The notes below the pieces were generated by a model. That model saw only the letters and a list, made by a program, of their open reading frames with translations. It ran no database searches and had not been told where the DNA came from. The translations under genes and the position numbers were made by a program. 64,000 nt of DNA from Hippopus hippopus (taxonomy: Eukaryota > Mollusca > Bivalvia > Cardiida > Cardiidae), in assembly GCA_946811185.2 (NCBI GenBank), contig OX328102.1, forward strand, positions 12,401,194-12,465,193, given 5' to 3'. The first letter of the stretch is position 1; the number at the start of each line of letters is the position of its first letter. Of the stretch, positions 23,032 to 34,974 are shown piece after piece.

Positions 23032-23492
23032 TTACTTGTAAAAATAAAACTGTAGAGAAAAGCACGTGCAAATATTCTTGAAGTCTTGGTAAGTTTACAG
23101 TGCGCTCAGTTTGCCGGCAACAAAATTATCATTATCTCCCGTTAGATGGCATTCTGCAAATACACATCTAATTTGGGCATTCTAGGTACAGAACCGGACT
23201 ACTTTTCAAAACAACAACCGTTACTTTGAATTTCAAATGAAATAAACGTTTAATCAATAAAATGCTACCTGGTGCGATTCATTCAGCTATGATCGGCTAC
23301 ATGTAGCATGTAACCTATGCATCGGCCATTTATTAAAACAGCCCCTACATGCTTGGGTAATAGGCTAATAGCTTCGGTATAAGCCCTACTTTTCCCAGGT
23401 ATAGGGGGATGGGTGATGCGTCATAACAGACAGGTCGAATCTTTGAAGAATATGACATGCGCAGACAACGACAAAATTATATCTCTTCTTTA

Positions 23493-23650
23493 GCTCACCC
23501 GAGCACGTGATATGCTTAAAATGAGTTCTTGTGATCGCTCAGGATCTGCCATATGTCCGTCCATTAGTCAACAATTTCAAAGATCGTCTCAGAAACTATT
23601 TGACCAACCAGACACAAAAATCAGACACACATTTCTTGTTTAGCCTCCTT
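23493..23650 (-). repeat. Truncated end of tandem-core family R2-like element
   Basis: TTTAGCTCACCCGAGCACGT, then TCTTGTGATCGC and ATGTCCGTCCATTAG are the reverse of the terminal block of the R2 elements (GTCCG-rich tract, then GATCACAAAAGCTCACC), followed by a part-unit (ACTATTTGACCAACC). Confidence 0.55.
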
Positions 23651-23670
23651 AGCATGGGGACAAAATATCT

Positions 23671-23898
23671 AAGCCATACTTTGTGAAAAGGGGGAATAAT
23701 GAATCTGCAAAAGGTATCGACTCATGTCAGGCTGCGCAGTATCTTTAAACTTTCGGCTTGTCAATGGACCATTCTACCTCATGATTTAGTTGCTTATTAG
23801 ACAAAATGAATTTTATTGATTAATAAGCATGTGATGACTTGCTTGGTATAATGCATCACGGAGATGCATTAAGCCCTCCTTTGGCAAGAACATGGCTC
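23671..23898 (-). repeat. MITE family M1, copy d
   Basis: AAGCCATACTTTGTGAAAAG at the left, GAGATGCATTAAGCCCTCC and CAAGAACATGGCTC at the right. Same orientation as copy c, with a short internal deletion around the GC-rich palindrome. Confidence 0.8.
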
Positions 23899-24515
23899 AG
23901 GTAATGAAATTATTAAGTTTACGTGATCAATACGATAGTGCAAATGAAAACACTTTAAAAGCATCATCTCCTTCAGAACAAGCGTGCAAAGAGTATTGAA
24001 ATTTATCATCATTAGTTTAGAAACGGCAGGTATTCTTACCGTGGTAACATTTGTTCCCGTGGTATGGGTAAAACAAGGATTAGCGCCGTCTAGCGCCTGT
24101 TTTACCATGATGTAGAAATTACTCTTCTTTAATCTCAATTAATTTCCAAAATGCAAATTTTAAATGGGAAAAAAACAAAACTCAAACCGAGAATAAGGTA
24201 AGTACCACTATATGTACTTAATCACCCAGATTTACCCACCCTTTTTAAATTCTTTATAAGTTGTAATTTCTGTAAAAGATTATCATCTTAACAGATTTTA
24301 CTCGTCTGCAAGATCACGTTACTTAATTTTCTTATCATATGACCATATACATAGAGGGTAACCATAAAAAAGTACCCCCCAACATAACCGTGAGATCACA
24401 TGACAAGAATTCAGAATGGTTGTCGGATAGTGATAATGTAAAGGTGGGCTTTCCTATGCGGTTTGAGATGAGCCATTACATGGGGTCCCCGTTTGAAGTA
24501 TTTTCAAACTTAGGA
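23899..24515. other. Intergenic DNA, nothing recognised
   Basis: AT-rich. Short open frames on both strands have no recognisable domains. Confidence 0.4.
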
Positions 24516-24823
24516 GAGCCAAGCCCCGGTAGCTCGGTCGGTAGCGTACAGGACTTGAGAACAGGAGGTCTCCGGTTCGATCCCCGGCTTGGCCAATTTC
24601 TTTCCGAGGATTGATGATAGTCATTGCGATAGGATTCATTCCTCTCTCAAAACTGTCCATTGTTTCGACGATGATTATGTGGGAAAGCATTCAGTGGCTT
24701 AGAGAGAATATTGCACGGAGTACTGGTAAAAGTAACTCCAGGAAAGCATGGATAGCTGCACTGGCCGCCGAGATATAGCTGAAATAATGTTGAGAAAGGC
24801 GTCAAATACCACGCAATCAGCAA
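24516..24823 (+). repeat. tRNA-derived SINE, family S1, best-preserved head
   Basis: The head reads CCGGTAGCTCGGTCGGTAGC (A box TAGCTCGGTCGG) and CTCCGGTTCGATCCCCGG (B box), spaced as in tRNA genes. The anticodon loop position reads CTTGAGA. A body follows (GAGGATTGATGATAGTCATT, CATTGTTTCGACGATGATTA, GGCCGCCGAGATATAGCTGA). The tRNA fold is only partial, so this is a SINE, not a functional tRNA gene. Confidence 0.85.
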
Positions 24824-25384
24824 ACTTGGGAGAGCGATATAGGACCGTCATGGTCCTCTTGTACACATTACTGTTTTTCAATTAGCGGTGGATCCATTAA
24901 TATTAAAACCTCATTACCGAACTAGACACATGTCATCTAATCATTAATTCATGAATCTCTTGAAACAAATTTTGTTGCAGACGACTTCCAAAACACCCGT
25001 GTTTACGGGTTGTCAATAAACTGTCAGGTTAAAATTAGTGAAAATTTGAGAACACATTCAGGCAAAAGGAGAGGAGTTCGTTAAGAGCAATCTCTTGTAT
25101 TGTAATATAGCTTTTCAAACTGGTCTGCAGGAAGACGAAAATGTTGATTGCACATGATGGTAAAGTGAATATCAAGCACACCGCGCCAGGGCCAATATTT
25201 ACTATTCTAAATTGCATTTTCAGTCTTATTCCACATTGTAGATATAGACCGTAATGCAACATCCGATCGGCCAAAACAATCAGAGGTTGCTTTAAAAGTT
25301 AGAAAGTTCTTGAGAAATAGACTAAAAAGGCTTTAAAGAAAGGGTGGTGAAAAAAGCCTGGTGATACGCGCTTTCAGTTAAAAG
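24824..25384. other. Intergenic DNA, nothing recognised
   Basis: AT-rich. A minus-strand 79-codon open frame at 25035-25274 with hydrophobic segments has no recognisable family. Confidence 0.35.
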
Positions 25385-25955
25385 CTTTTGACAGTGTAGA
25401 CTGCTTAGTATGGTTTGAGATAGAGTTTGATATACACTTTCCCATACGTTTAAAGATATTGTATGACGCAAGATATACTCTGTTCCTTACGGTTTAACAT
25501 ACAGTTTTACACTGAATATACAATGTCCTGAATGGTCTGACTTATAGCTTGACGCTATATATACACCATCCAGTTAGGTTTGACAGTGGGTACAAACTGT
25601 CTAGTATAGTTCGAGAAACATTTTTACGCTGGATCTACACTTTTCAGTATGGTTTGACATATACTTTGACGCTGGATGTACGCCGTCCATTATGGTATGA
25701 GGTATAATTTGACAATTGGTACATACTGTCTAGTGTGGTTTGACACTGGATACACTCTGTTTAGTATGGTTTGACGTATAGTTTGACACTGGATTAGATA
25801 TACACTGTCCAGTTTGGTTTGACAAATAGCTTGACATTGGATATAGACTGTTCAGTTTTGTTTAAGGTATAGTTTGACACTAGATATAAACTGTCCAGTT
25901 TGGTTTTACCTATAGATGAAATTGGATATATACACTTTCGAGTATGGTTTGACAT
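25385..25955 (+). repeat. Degenerate minisatellite
   Basis: About ten units of 45-60 bp built on TAGTATGGTTTGACATATAG, TTTGACACTGGATATA and CACTGTCCAGT. Units differ widely, so the array is old. Confidence 0.85.
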
Positions 25956-26096
25956 ATAGCCAGTGGCTTGGAACGAATATTGTGCGGAGAACTTGTAAAA
26001 GAAACTCTAGAAAAGCATGGATCTAGGTGCAATGGCCGCCAAGATATAAAATGAATAATGTTTAAAACGGCGTTAAGCACCATACAATCAATCATT
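25956..26096 (+). repeat. SINE family S1, 5'-truncated
   Basis: CAGTGGCTTGGAACGAATAT, then ACTCTAGAAAAGCATGGAT and AATGGCCGCCAAGATATAA match the body of the copy at 24516-24823. The tRNA-like head is missing. Confidence 0.75.
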
Positions 26097-26138
26097 CAAC
26101 TTTACTTAGCGCTTCAAGCCCTAAGCCATGTTCCGCGT

Positions 26139-26375
26139 TTAACCCTTTACCACACAATCCCGAATTTTAACGACCCTGAGGAATAGGCCTTTTGAAAACA
26201 TTGTGGGAAAAGGAGAAAATGCTGATAACCAGCATTTTCTCCTTTTCGCACAATGTTTTTTCTCCTATCACGGGCAACAGTTTTACTTCTATAATTTGAG
26301 TCGCATTTAATTTATTGCCTGCAAATGCTTTTGGTTTCTACAAATCTAAAATGGTGTTGTGTGGCAGAGGGTTAA
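26139..26375. mobile_element. MITE family M2, TTAA-bounded, best copy
   Basis: TTAACCCTTTACCACACAA at the left is inverted at the right (TTGTGTGGCAGAGGGTTAA), giving TTAA at both ends, as in piggyBac-type elements. Inside is a hairpin, AAAAGGAGAAAATGCTG paired with CAGCATTTTCTCCTTTT (about 26208-26246). No coding capacity. Related remnants occur near 9100, 15575, 16835, 28722, 39960, 60490 and 60765. Confidence 0.8.
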
Positions 26376-26394
26376 GCGACTCTTCTTTGGTGAC

Positions 26395-26570
26395 TAGTGG
26401 CGTTAGGGTATCTAGAGCATCGGTTTCTCAAATCAAAGGTTCCTTATTTGAATCCCGTTGAAGGAACGCAGTTGGCCTTCCAACTACCCACATCACAGTA
26501 CTGGTTAAGGTTTCAAAGGAAGTGGAGAGTGATTAATATGAGTGTATAGAAACCAAACCGATGTAATATA
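26395..26570 (+). repeat. tRNA-derived SINE, family S4
   Basis: CTAGTGGCGTTAGGGTATCT (A-box-like) and GGTTCCTTATTTGAATCCC (B-box-like), then a body ending near 26570. The head resembles a tRNA gene with lost acceptor pairing. Confidence 0.55.
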
Positions 26571-26966
26571 AATAGGTTTGTTTGAACTAAGTTAACTCCC
26601 TGGTGGGAAAAGGGCTTGGAAAACGTTGTGGGAAAAAGGATAAATACTAGCTGAATGTTTGTTTTCTTTCCCACGGTGCTTTCTGTCCTTTCAACAATAG
26701 ATCCCATCATTTCAGCAACATTTGAAAAAGAGAAAACGCTGGCCATCAGCATCTTCTCCTTTTCTCACAATGCTTTCTACCCATTCAATGACAAATTCTA
26801 TCGTTTACGCCATATTTGCTGTTTCGTCGCAAAAGGTTGTTGGTTTGGGCCTATCTAAGGGTAAATGCATTCAATAAATAATAAATGGACTTTAAGAAAA
26901 TCACGGAAAGGAACAGGGTAACGTCAAGAGTGTTTTACAAGAAAAGTACACCAAATAGTGGACTTT
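26571..26966. repeat. M2-like hairpin remnants
   Basis: GTTGTGGGAAAAAGGATAAA (26625) and GAAAACGCTGGCCATCAGCA then CTCCTTTTCTCACAATG (26735-26770) are degenerate M2 cores. Nothing coding. Confidence 0.5.
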
Positions 26967-27023
26967 GTGGATCAACGTCCTGCACGTTCTGTGCAGTCTG
27001 ATCTTGATTTTACACTGCCCGCC
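26967..27023. repeat. Short palindromic element M3 fragment
   Basis: GTCCTGCACGTTCTGTGCAG, then TCTGATCTTGATTTTACACT and GCCCGCC, followed by poly(A). Confidence 0.6.
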
Positions 27024-27168
27024 AAAAAAAAAAAAAAAAAATGTCCTGAACTACTTGTCTGCAAATTTTAAACGACTGTAGTTGTGTGTACCACTCTAAG
27101 AGGTAACGCTTAACCAAATGACAAAAATTTTGACTTTTCCAAATTAAAAGCTTTTGCTGACGACAAAT

Positions 27169-28694
27169 TAAACAAGAGGGCCATGATGGCCCTGAAGTCG
27201 CCCACCTGAGTCTTTTGACCAAACATGACCCATTTTCAATCTCTTTTGAGATATTATGACAAACATTCTACCAAGATTTTCATGAGTATTTGATTGAAAA
27301 AGGTTTTTTGAAGATTTGAATCAGTGACCTAGTTATTGACCCGAAATGATCCACTTGCAAACTGGTCCAAGAAATCATCAAGACAAACATTCTGACCAAC
27401 TTTCATGAGTATCGGATTGGAAATGTGGCCTCTAGAGAATACACAAGTTTTTCCTAAGGTTTGACCTAGTGACCTAGATTTTGACCCGACATGACCCATT
27501 TTCAAACTCATTCAAGATATAATCAAGACAAATATTCTGACCAACTTTCAAGATTTTGGGACTAAAAATGTGGCCTCTAGAGTCTACACAAGGTTTTCCT
27601 AAGATATAACCTAGTGACCTAGTTTATGACCTATCATGACCCATTTTTGAACTCGTCTGAGATATATTCAAGGCAAACATTCTAACTAACTTTCAAGAAT
27701 TTTGGACAAAAAATGTGGCCTCTAGAGCTTACAAAATGTTTTTTCTAAGATTTGACCTAGTGACCTAGTTATTGATTGGACATGACCCATTTTCAAACTC
27801 ATGCAAGGTATCATCAAGACAAACATTTTGACCAATTTTCAAGGTTTTTGAACTGAAAATGTGGCCTCTAGAGCGTACACAAGGTTTTTCTAGGATTTGA
27901 CCTATTGACCTAGTTTTTGACCCGACAAGACCCTTTTGCAAACTCGTCTGAGTTATCATCAAGACAAACATTCTGATCAACTTTCAAGAGTTTTGGACTG
28001 AAAATGTGACTTTTAGAACATACACAAGGTTTTTCTAGGATTGACCAAGTGATCTAGTTTTTGTCCTTACTTGACCCATTTTCGAACTCGTTCGAGATAT
28101 CATCAAGCTAAATATTCTGACCAATTTTCAGGAGTTTTGGAGTGGAAATGTGGCCTCTAGAGCGCACACAAGGTTTTTCTAAGATTTGACCTAGTGACCT
28201 AGTTTTTAACTCGACATGACCCATTTTCAAACTCGACTGAGGTATCAACAAGACAAACAGTCTAACCAAGTTTCAAGAGTTTTGGACAGACAATGTGGCT
28301 TCTAAAGCGTACACAAGGTGTTTCCAAGATTTGACCTAGTGACCTAGTTTTAGACCGGACATGACCCATTTTCGAACTTTTTCGAGATATCATCAAGACA
28401 CACATTCTGACCAACTTTCAGGAGTTTTGGACAGAAAATGTGGCCTCTAGAGCGTACACAATGTTTTTCTAAGACTTGACCTAGTGAACTAGTTTTTGAC
28501 CCGACATGACCCTTTATCAAACTCGTCCGAGATATCATCGAGACAAACATTCTAACCAAGTTTCACGAGTATCGGACTGAAAATGTGGCCTCTAGTGCTT
28601 ACACAAGGTAAAAGTTGACGACGCACGACGGGACCGGACACACGCACGATCACAAAAGCTCACCATGAGCACTTGGTGCTCAGGTGAGCTAAAA
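27169..28694 (+). repeat. Tandem-core element, family R2, copy a
   Basis: Starts AACAAGAGGGCCATGATGGC, a small palindrome. About nine degenerate units of about 145 bp follow (GACCTAGTGACCTAGTTTTT, ATGACCCATTTTCAAACTC, AATGTGGCCTCTAGAGCGTA). A GACGACGCACGACGG tract and a terminal hairpin, GAGCACTTGGTGCTC within GCTCACC and GGTGAGC, come next, ending CTAAAA. Hairpin-plus-CTAA ends are reminiscent of non-autonomous Helitrons with satellite cores; that link is inference. Short minus-strand frames in it are repeats of each other and not genes. Confidence 0.85.
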
Positions 28695-28721
28695 AGGCTC
28701 AATTCACTGGGTTTGTCCTTG

Positions 28722-28835
28722 AAAGAATAGAAAACAGTGTGGGAAAAAGAGAAAATGGTTACCAGCCTTTTCTCCTATCCCCAAAATGTTTTCGAAAGCA
28801 TTTTTCGTCAGGGTCCTTAAAACTCGCGATTGTAC
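28722..28835. repeat. M2-like hairpin remnant
   Basis: CAGTGTGGGAAAAAGAGAAA, ATGGTTACCAGCC and TCGTCAGGGTCCTTAAAACT match the M2 core. Confidence 0.5.
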
Positions 28836-29290
28836 TGTAAAATGCTAATCACTTAAAGCGTAAATATACTTCTTGAAGTTTCAGTCAGTGTGATATTATC
28901 TTAAAATCTGGCTAACTGACGAGAAATTTTACTTCGCATAGTTATGAAATGAATATATAATTTGACACTTGTGAAAAGACAAACGTCCAAATTGTCAAAT
29001 CCGGAAACATTTAATTTTCTTTTTAAAATCAAGTTTCAAAGTAAAAAATGAGTCAGCTTTCGAAAACTATTCAACACTCTACTGGAAAACTAAGCTAGCA
29101 AGACAATGTGAACTTACATGTGCACAGGTATTTAGGGAAATGTAAACAAGAAAAGCAATATACACATGATCCAAGTGCCAAAATAAGCTTATATAAAGGT
29201 ACCTACTCGGTTTTGAGTTTAAAGGTTTATCTTCAGTAGATATTAGCCTCAACATCCTGGCCTCCTAATTGTGCACGTGCACAATTACAA
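28836..29290 (-). other. Possible 3' LTR/UTR of the BEL/Pao element
   Basis: Directly downstream of the BEL pol end on the minus strand is TGTGCACGTGCACAATTAGG (from about 29288 downward), starting with the TG usual for LTRs, then a TATATAAG box near 29190. The end of the repeat could not be fixed, and no second LTR is seen because the 5' half of the element is missing. Confidence 0.35.
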
Positions 29291-31180
29291 CATAACAAAT
29301 ATTTATCAAAATACATTCAATCTATACAAAAATAATGTTTTAACAAATGTTTTGTTATCTTATCTGTCTACATTACAAATCGTCACTGGTTTCAAAAATC
29401 AAACAAAGTTTGTGAATTGATCTTTCTAACTCATTGGACTGAGTTTTAACAAAAACTATGCGAACACTGCTTGCCCTATCAGAAAGTTCTTTTGTAACAC
29501 GACCTAAAGGCCATGAACCCCGTGGAGATTTTTCATCAAGGATTAGAACCATATCACCTACCCTAAAGTTTCTCTTACTATGAAACCCTTTCTGTCTCTC
29601 CTGTAAGAGTGGTAAATATTCCCTAACCCATCTCTTCCAAAATGGATTTTCAAGATACTGAACCTGGCGAAAACGACGCTGTGCAAACAGAGTATTTTTA
29701 TCAAAGTTTCCAGGCGGCAAAGCTCGCTTGCGACGCAGAAGCAGCAGGTGATTCGGTTTTAAAGCCTATAAATCATTTGGATTATTTGAAAGTTTCGTTA
29801 CTGGTCTATCATTTACCATTGATTCAACCTCACACAATAGTGTCCTTTGATTTTCATCATTTAACACTTGCTCTGTCAAAATGCTATACAAGACCTGACG
29901 TACAGTTCGTATCATCCGTTCCTAAATGCCCCCAAAATATGATGCAAAGGGTGGATTAAAATGCCAATCTATGTTTTTCTGGAGCAAATAACCATGAATC
30001 TGACTTTTAGAAACTGATTTTTGAATATCACGCATAGCTGCCACCAAATTTTTACCATTGTCTGACAGAATCTTTGAACATTTACCTCGGCGAGCTATAA
30101 ACCGTCTTATAGCATTTATGCACAAAGAAGTATCGAGACCGTCTGCAACCTTGAATTGAATAGCCCTTGTGTTCAAGCAAGTGAAAACAAGACCATAACG
30201 TTTAACACGTGAACGGTTTTGCTTTACCTCAATGGGACCAAAGTAATCCATACCTACATTGGTAAAAGAAGGATTATCTGGGGTAACCTTCTCAATCGGC
30301 AAGTCAGTCATCTTCTGGGAACCTGACCTAGCCTTGATCGTTCTACAAACAACACATCTGAACAAACCTTTCTGACAGCTGATGGTGCACAAATAACCCA
30401 AAACTTCTCTCTGAGCCGAAATAGAACCAAATTACGTCCAACATGACCAACATCCTCACGAACCTGCTCAACAATCAAACGAGATACCGGATTATCCTTC
30501 GGTAGAATGATTGGAGATTTGAGAAATTCGAGCATACATGCTTTGTTCAGCCGACCTCAAACACGTACCTTCCAAATAAGGATCCGATTTCCTGAGGGAA
30601 CTACCAGTATGAACAGAAGTACCTCCCTTTAGCTGACTCAACTCACTATTGAAACTCACAGATTGGCAATAACAGATTAAAGCATTCTCAGCCTCATTCA
30701 AACTCTTCACAGACAATGAAAGATGTGGAAAAGCTGACGGAAAAGAATGTGTTTCGACATTTTTCCCTTTAATTCTATCCAAAAAAAGAGACTTTATCAG
30801 CATGTTCCATGCAACAGACTTCTTAAGAGGGTTCCACCTGGAGTGAAAGTTAATCATAGTAGCTATGGGGTGCTCTAAATTACTAACAGAATTCACAGCT
30901 ACAAAATTCAAGCTCAAACCTTTCTTCACTTCTTGGTCATCTTCTGCTATATCTTTGTCCAAAACAAAATTGGGCCAATCCCTATCTGTACACCTCAGAA
31001 ATGCAGAAATCCAATCTTCACTCTTTACAAATTTGCTAGCACAAATACCTCCAGAATATAGGTCTGCAGGATTTAGTTTGGATGGAATGTATTTCCATTG
31101 TGAAAAAAACAGAACCTTAATGAATAATTTTAAGACGATTTGCAACAAGTCTCAAATCTAGAAGTATCACTGAGAATATA

Positions 31181-32748
31181 TACTACTCAAAACTTGATAG
31201 GGATTATATGAAATTTTATATGAAATTACACACAGATTTGGTCACTGCTGTTGATGTATGATATAATGTCACAGTGGCATGCAGTCAGACACAAAACACA
31301 TTTTGCGCGTGCATTTCATGGCAGTAGACAAGCGTGCTGCCTTACGTTTCTTGCGTCCATGTACACTTCGATATTTTAGCTCCGACACGCATGTTGGCTA
31401 TTGTTGAAGATTTTAGACTTTCAAAACTTCTTGCTTTACATTTATCGTCAACAATGCCTCCTCAACGTCGAAGACGTCGTTTGACTACCGAGCAATTGGG
31501 CAGATGCATCGGAATGCTTGAATCTGGTGTCACACAACGTGACGTGGCTGATGCTCTTAACGTGAGCCAAAGCGTTCTTAACAGGGCGTGGAACCGACAT
31601 CAACGTTTGTTACAGCAGCATATCGTCATGGCGGAGGGCGCTAGAGGTCGACTACAGAAAGACAAGACCGCTTAATCACCATTCAGGCACGACGTCATCC
31701 TTTCTGAACATCCACCACCCTGCGAAATGACCTCCTGGACGCCTCTGGGGTGAACGTATCCACCCAGACGATACGGAATCGTCTTCATAGTGTTGACCTT
31801 TACTCCAGAAGACCATGCATTCGTATCCCACTGACCGCACATCACCGGCGGGAACGTTTGGATTGGGCTCAAGATCACGTCACTTGGTCGGATGACGATT
31901 GGGCTCCAGTTCTCTTTACTGACGAGTCCCGATTTTGTTTGGACTTTACTGACAGGAGGCAACGGGTGTGGCGAAGAGAACTTGAGCGGTTTCATGATGC
32001 AAACATCAGCGAACATGACCGTCATGGGGGCGGATCAATTATGGTCTGGGGAGGGATAAGCAGGAACGGAAGAACGGACCTGCATATTCTAGAGGAAGGC
32101 ACAATGACCGATGCACGGTACAGGGATGAGATCGTCAATGTGTATGTAACACCATACGCTGGTGCTATTGTGATGACTTCATCTTAATGGACGATAACGC
32201 CTGTCCTCATCAGGCGAGGGTGGTGAACCAGTACCTGGAGCAGGAGACCATCAACCGGATGGACTGGCCTGCGCGTTCTCCGGACCTAAACCCGATCGAA
32301 CACGCGTGAACATTCTGCAGGTGGCCATTTTAGACCGTATGGCATAACCGTCGACTCTAGCAGAGCTCAGGAATGCTCTTGTTGAAGAATGGAACAACAT
32401 TCCCTTTGAAAGCATCCGGGTTCTTATTGACTGTATGAGTCGACGTTGTCAAGCCGTCATCCAAGCAAAGAGAGGCCATACCCGTTATTGACATTAACTG
32501 TAGTTTTGTAATCGAAACAACAGCGTTGGTTTTCCCTTTATCATTTTTAAATTTCTTTGTAATGAAATGCAATTTTATCCTGTAATGCAAATTTCCACAT
32601 TAAATGTCCACACAAAATCAAGTGTACCTGAAATTTTGAACCAATACATTATCTACATTTGACTCTTAACCATATTGTATGCTATCAAACATTAAATTTG
32701 AATTTACTCCCTTCTAACGATGTGATCCCTATCAAATTTTGAGTAGTA
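31181..32748 (+). mobile_element. Tc1-like transposon nested in BEL/Pao pol
   Basis: TIRs TACTACTCAAAACTTGATAG (from 31181) and the inverse at 32724-32748, with TA flanks at 31179-31180 and 32749-32750. Removing the 1,568-bp element plus one TA restores the BEL reading frame across the RNase H motif (FWTDSMAVIRY then ILSDTSRFE), direct proof of insertion after the BEL element was in place. Confidence 0.95.
31454..32490 (+). pseudogene. Tc1-like transposase, frameshifted
   Basis: The start MPPQRRRRRLTTEQLGRCIG and the HTH VTQRDVADALNVSQSVLNRA lie in the first frame. The catalytic part continues in another frame from 31750 (STQTIRNRLHSVDLYSRRP, VLFTDESRFCLDF, GGGSIMVWGGI). A third frame follows near 32185 (MDDNACPHQARVV, ARSPDLNPIEHA). 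Three catalytic acidic positions are visible (TDES, DDNA, PDLNPIE), but at least two frameshifts and a stop after IEHA make it non-functional. Confidence 0.85.
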
Positions 32749-34165
32749 TATCTTATCACTGCCATACTGTCTGTCCAGAAATGAGAATCTGCAATTGAAA
32801 GTAATCTTTCTTCTCAACATACTATCAGCCTTGACGGCAATTGTTGCAGCAGTTAATTCTAACCTAGGAATCGTCACTTGTTTGAAAGGTGCTACACGTG
32901 CTTTCGACATTACTAAAGAAAGATGAACCTCTATTTTAGTATTTGCCAAGCGCAAGTATGAGACAATGTAACCAGTTTAGCTTGCATCAGAAAAATGGTG
33001 TAGCTCTGCTTCCTATATCTCTCCAAATTGTGTAGGTTTTAAGCATCTAGGTATCTGAAATTTACTCAGAGAGTCAAGCTGAGCCAACCACTTATTCCAA
33101 CTGATCTGGTAACCTTTCATCCAAGGTTGGTCCAAGCCTAGAAGATTCCAGAAGGAGACATTTACCAACTAACACAACCGGAGCTAGAAATCCTAAAGGA
33201 TCATATATGGAACTTACAATGGAAAGTATACGTCTACGTGTCATTGGTTTGACCTTTACCACAATCCTAAACTCAATCATATCCGTCTCGACATTCCAAC
33301 ACAAGCCCAAAGCTCGTTCAATTGGAAGACTATCAAGATCAAGGGCCAAATTTTTCACACCTGAAGACCAATCACACCTAATCGACTCCATTACCTTCTT
33401 GCTATTACTAATCCACTTAGATGAAAGCCTCCAAATCCTAAAACAGACTTCAAGACATTGACAACAGAAATTGCCCTGTTGCCATATTCAACAGATTTTA
33501 CACAATGATCTACATAAAAGTTCCTTAAAATTGTATCAATAACTTCATCACTAAAGTTTCCTTTAGCCTTTAATGCAGTTTTCCTCATAGCAAAATTACA
33601 AATGCTTGGAGACGAAGTAGCTCCAAACAAATGTACAGCCATTTCGTATTCCAAAACTGGTTTATCAATGTCGCCGTCCTGCCACCATAGAAACCTTAAA
33701 AAACTTCTATGCTTTTCAGGAACATTCACCTGATAAAACATACTTTCTATGTCACCCATAATTACCACCCTTTCCTGTCTGAAACGCAAGATAGTAGCAA
33801 CCAAAGTATTTGTAAGAATGGTCCCTGTAACAGTGTGTCATTAAGAGAAATGCCTTGAAAGCGTGCAGCACAGTCATATACTAGTCGTACTTTTTGCTTT
33901 TGCGGGTGATAAACACCATGGTGCGGGAGATACCATACTTTACGTACCTTCATGTCTTATGTTTGTTTCAGAAATCAGCTTTGCATAGTCCTTTTGTATT
34001 ATATTAGTCATGAATTCATGATACTCTTGATGATATGAATTATCCCTAGCAAATCGCTTGCGCAATAACCATAGCCTATGCTCTGGAGCTTTATTTTTTG
34101 GCAGCAGAACATATGTGTCTCGAAAAGGTAAGTATACAGCAAAATGACTCTGTGGAAACTTAATA

Positions 34166-34569
34166 CTGTAAAAGTGGATGTTATTGCGGGTCTAAAATTT
34201 CGCTAATTACCAAATTTGATTTCCGCGAAACCTACAACACACGATCATGCCTGTGAAATACGCTCCGTAAGATTCACCCGGCTTCCGATCTTGTAAGTGT
34301 AATACACCGTAAGAATCACTCTGCTTCCAAACCCCCCTTTCCCCCCCCCCCCCAACAAATAACAAATGGGAAATGGATTAATGGTAAATTGCTTGGTAAG
34401 TTTTTGTATTACTTCAAATTTACTAGTATGTATGAATTGATATCTGGGCATGTAATTGGCGAGTTGTTAACAAATTAAAGCAATGTTTCGTATAGTGTTG
34501 TAGTAGTTGGTTTATTCGTCTATTGTTGCCCCACGTCTGCAAATCGGTCATGATGAAGTGGCTTAAGGA
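34166..34569. other. Short unidentified stretch with poly(C)
   Basis: BEL homology stops at about 34165, and AATACTGTAAAAGTGGATGT begins what may be another repeat (TTTCGCTAATTACCAAATTT). A poly(C) of about 15 lies at 34338-34352. Nothing coding. Confidence 0.4.
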
Positions 34570-34974
34570 GCAAGCTCAAGCAGAGCTAGTGATAAGAAAA
34601 ATGATTTTACCTGTGATATTCCTATTGGATTACAGTCTCCGATTTCTCCTCTTTCGGAGACACTAAATTCTGCTGTTTCTCGAGAGTATGCATCATATCC
34701 TAAGCTATCGGGCAGGAAAAGAAAACGAGGACAGTACAGCACTTACAGTCCAGAAACAAAAGCAAAAACTGCGCGTTATGCAGTTGAAAATAGAAATACT
34801 AACTATCAGGTATTTCTCATTAAAACTAGGGTTAACGATCAATGAAAGAACAAAGAACATTTAAGACGACATATTTGTAACGAGAGAAAACAGAAAGGGT
34901 TGATGATGTGTCTGAACTTAGCTCTCAAAAACGTGGTCGACCAACAAAGCTGTCCACTGGTTTAGAGGATCGAA

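Larger units (their letters stand above)
29373..34165 (-). pseudogene. BEL/Pao LTR retrotransposon pol remnant
   Basis: Minus strand, read from high to low coordinates. A region before RT (EHRLWLLRKRFARDNS, near 34080) comes first. RT follows ([18 protein letters not shown] near 33880, GDIESMFYQVNVPEKHRSFL near 33740, FGATSSP, NFYVDH near 33510). Next are SIYDPLGFLAPVVL near 33200 and an RNase H motif FWTDSMAVIRY split by the Tc1 insertion at 31181-32748. QWKYIPSKLNPADLYSGG lies near 31080. The integrase zinc-binding and catalytic regions are at 30535-29922 (GMDYFGPIEV, SDNGKN), and the integrase tail at 29720-29373 (RNFRVGDMVLILDEKSPRGS, WPLGRV). The RT catalytic YVDD reads YVDH. Frames change several times. 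Gag, protease and the 5' LTR are absent beyond about 34165. Confidence 0.9.

Noticed and set aside
24516..24600. Possible tRNA gene
   Set aside because: A and B boxes are good, but the acceptor stem does not pair in the standard register and a SINE body follows. It is a tRNA-derived SINE head.
27329..28559. Several 60-71 codon minus-strand frames with GHVGSK.RSLGQ.LEK in common (also 35266-35916)
   Set aside because: They are the same frame of the R2 tandem unit repeated, and not separate genes.
29642..29959. 105-codon plus-strand frame
   Set aside because: Antisense of the BEL integrase region, which is clearly coding on the minus strand.
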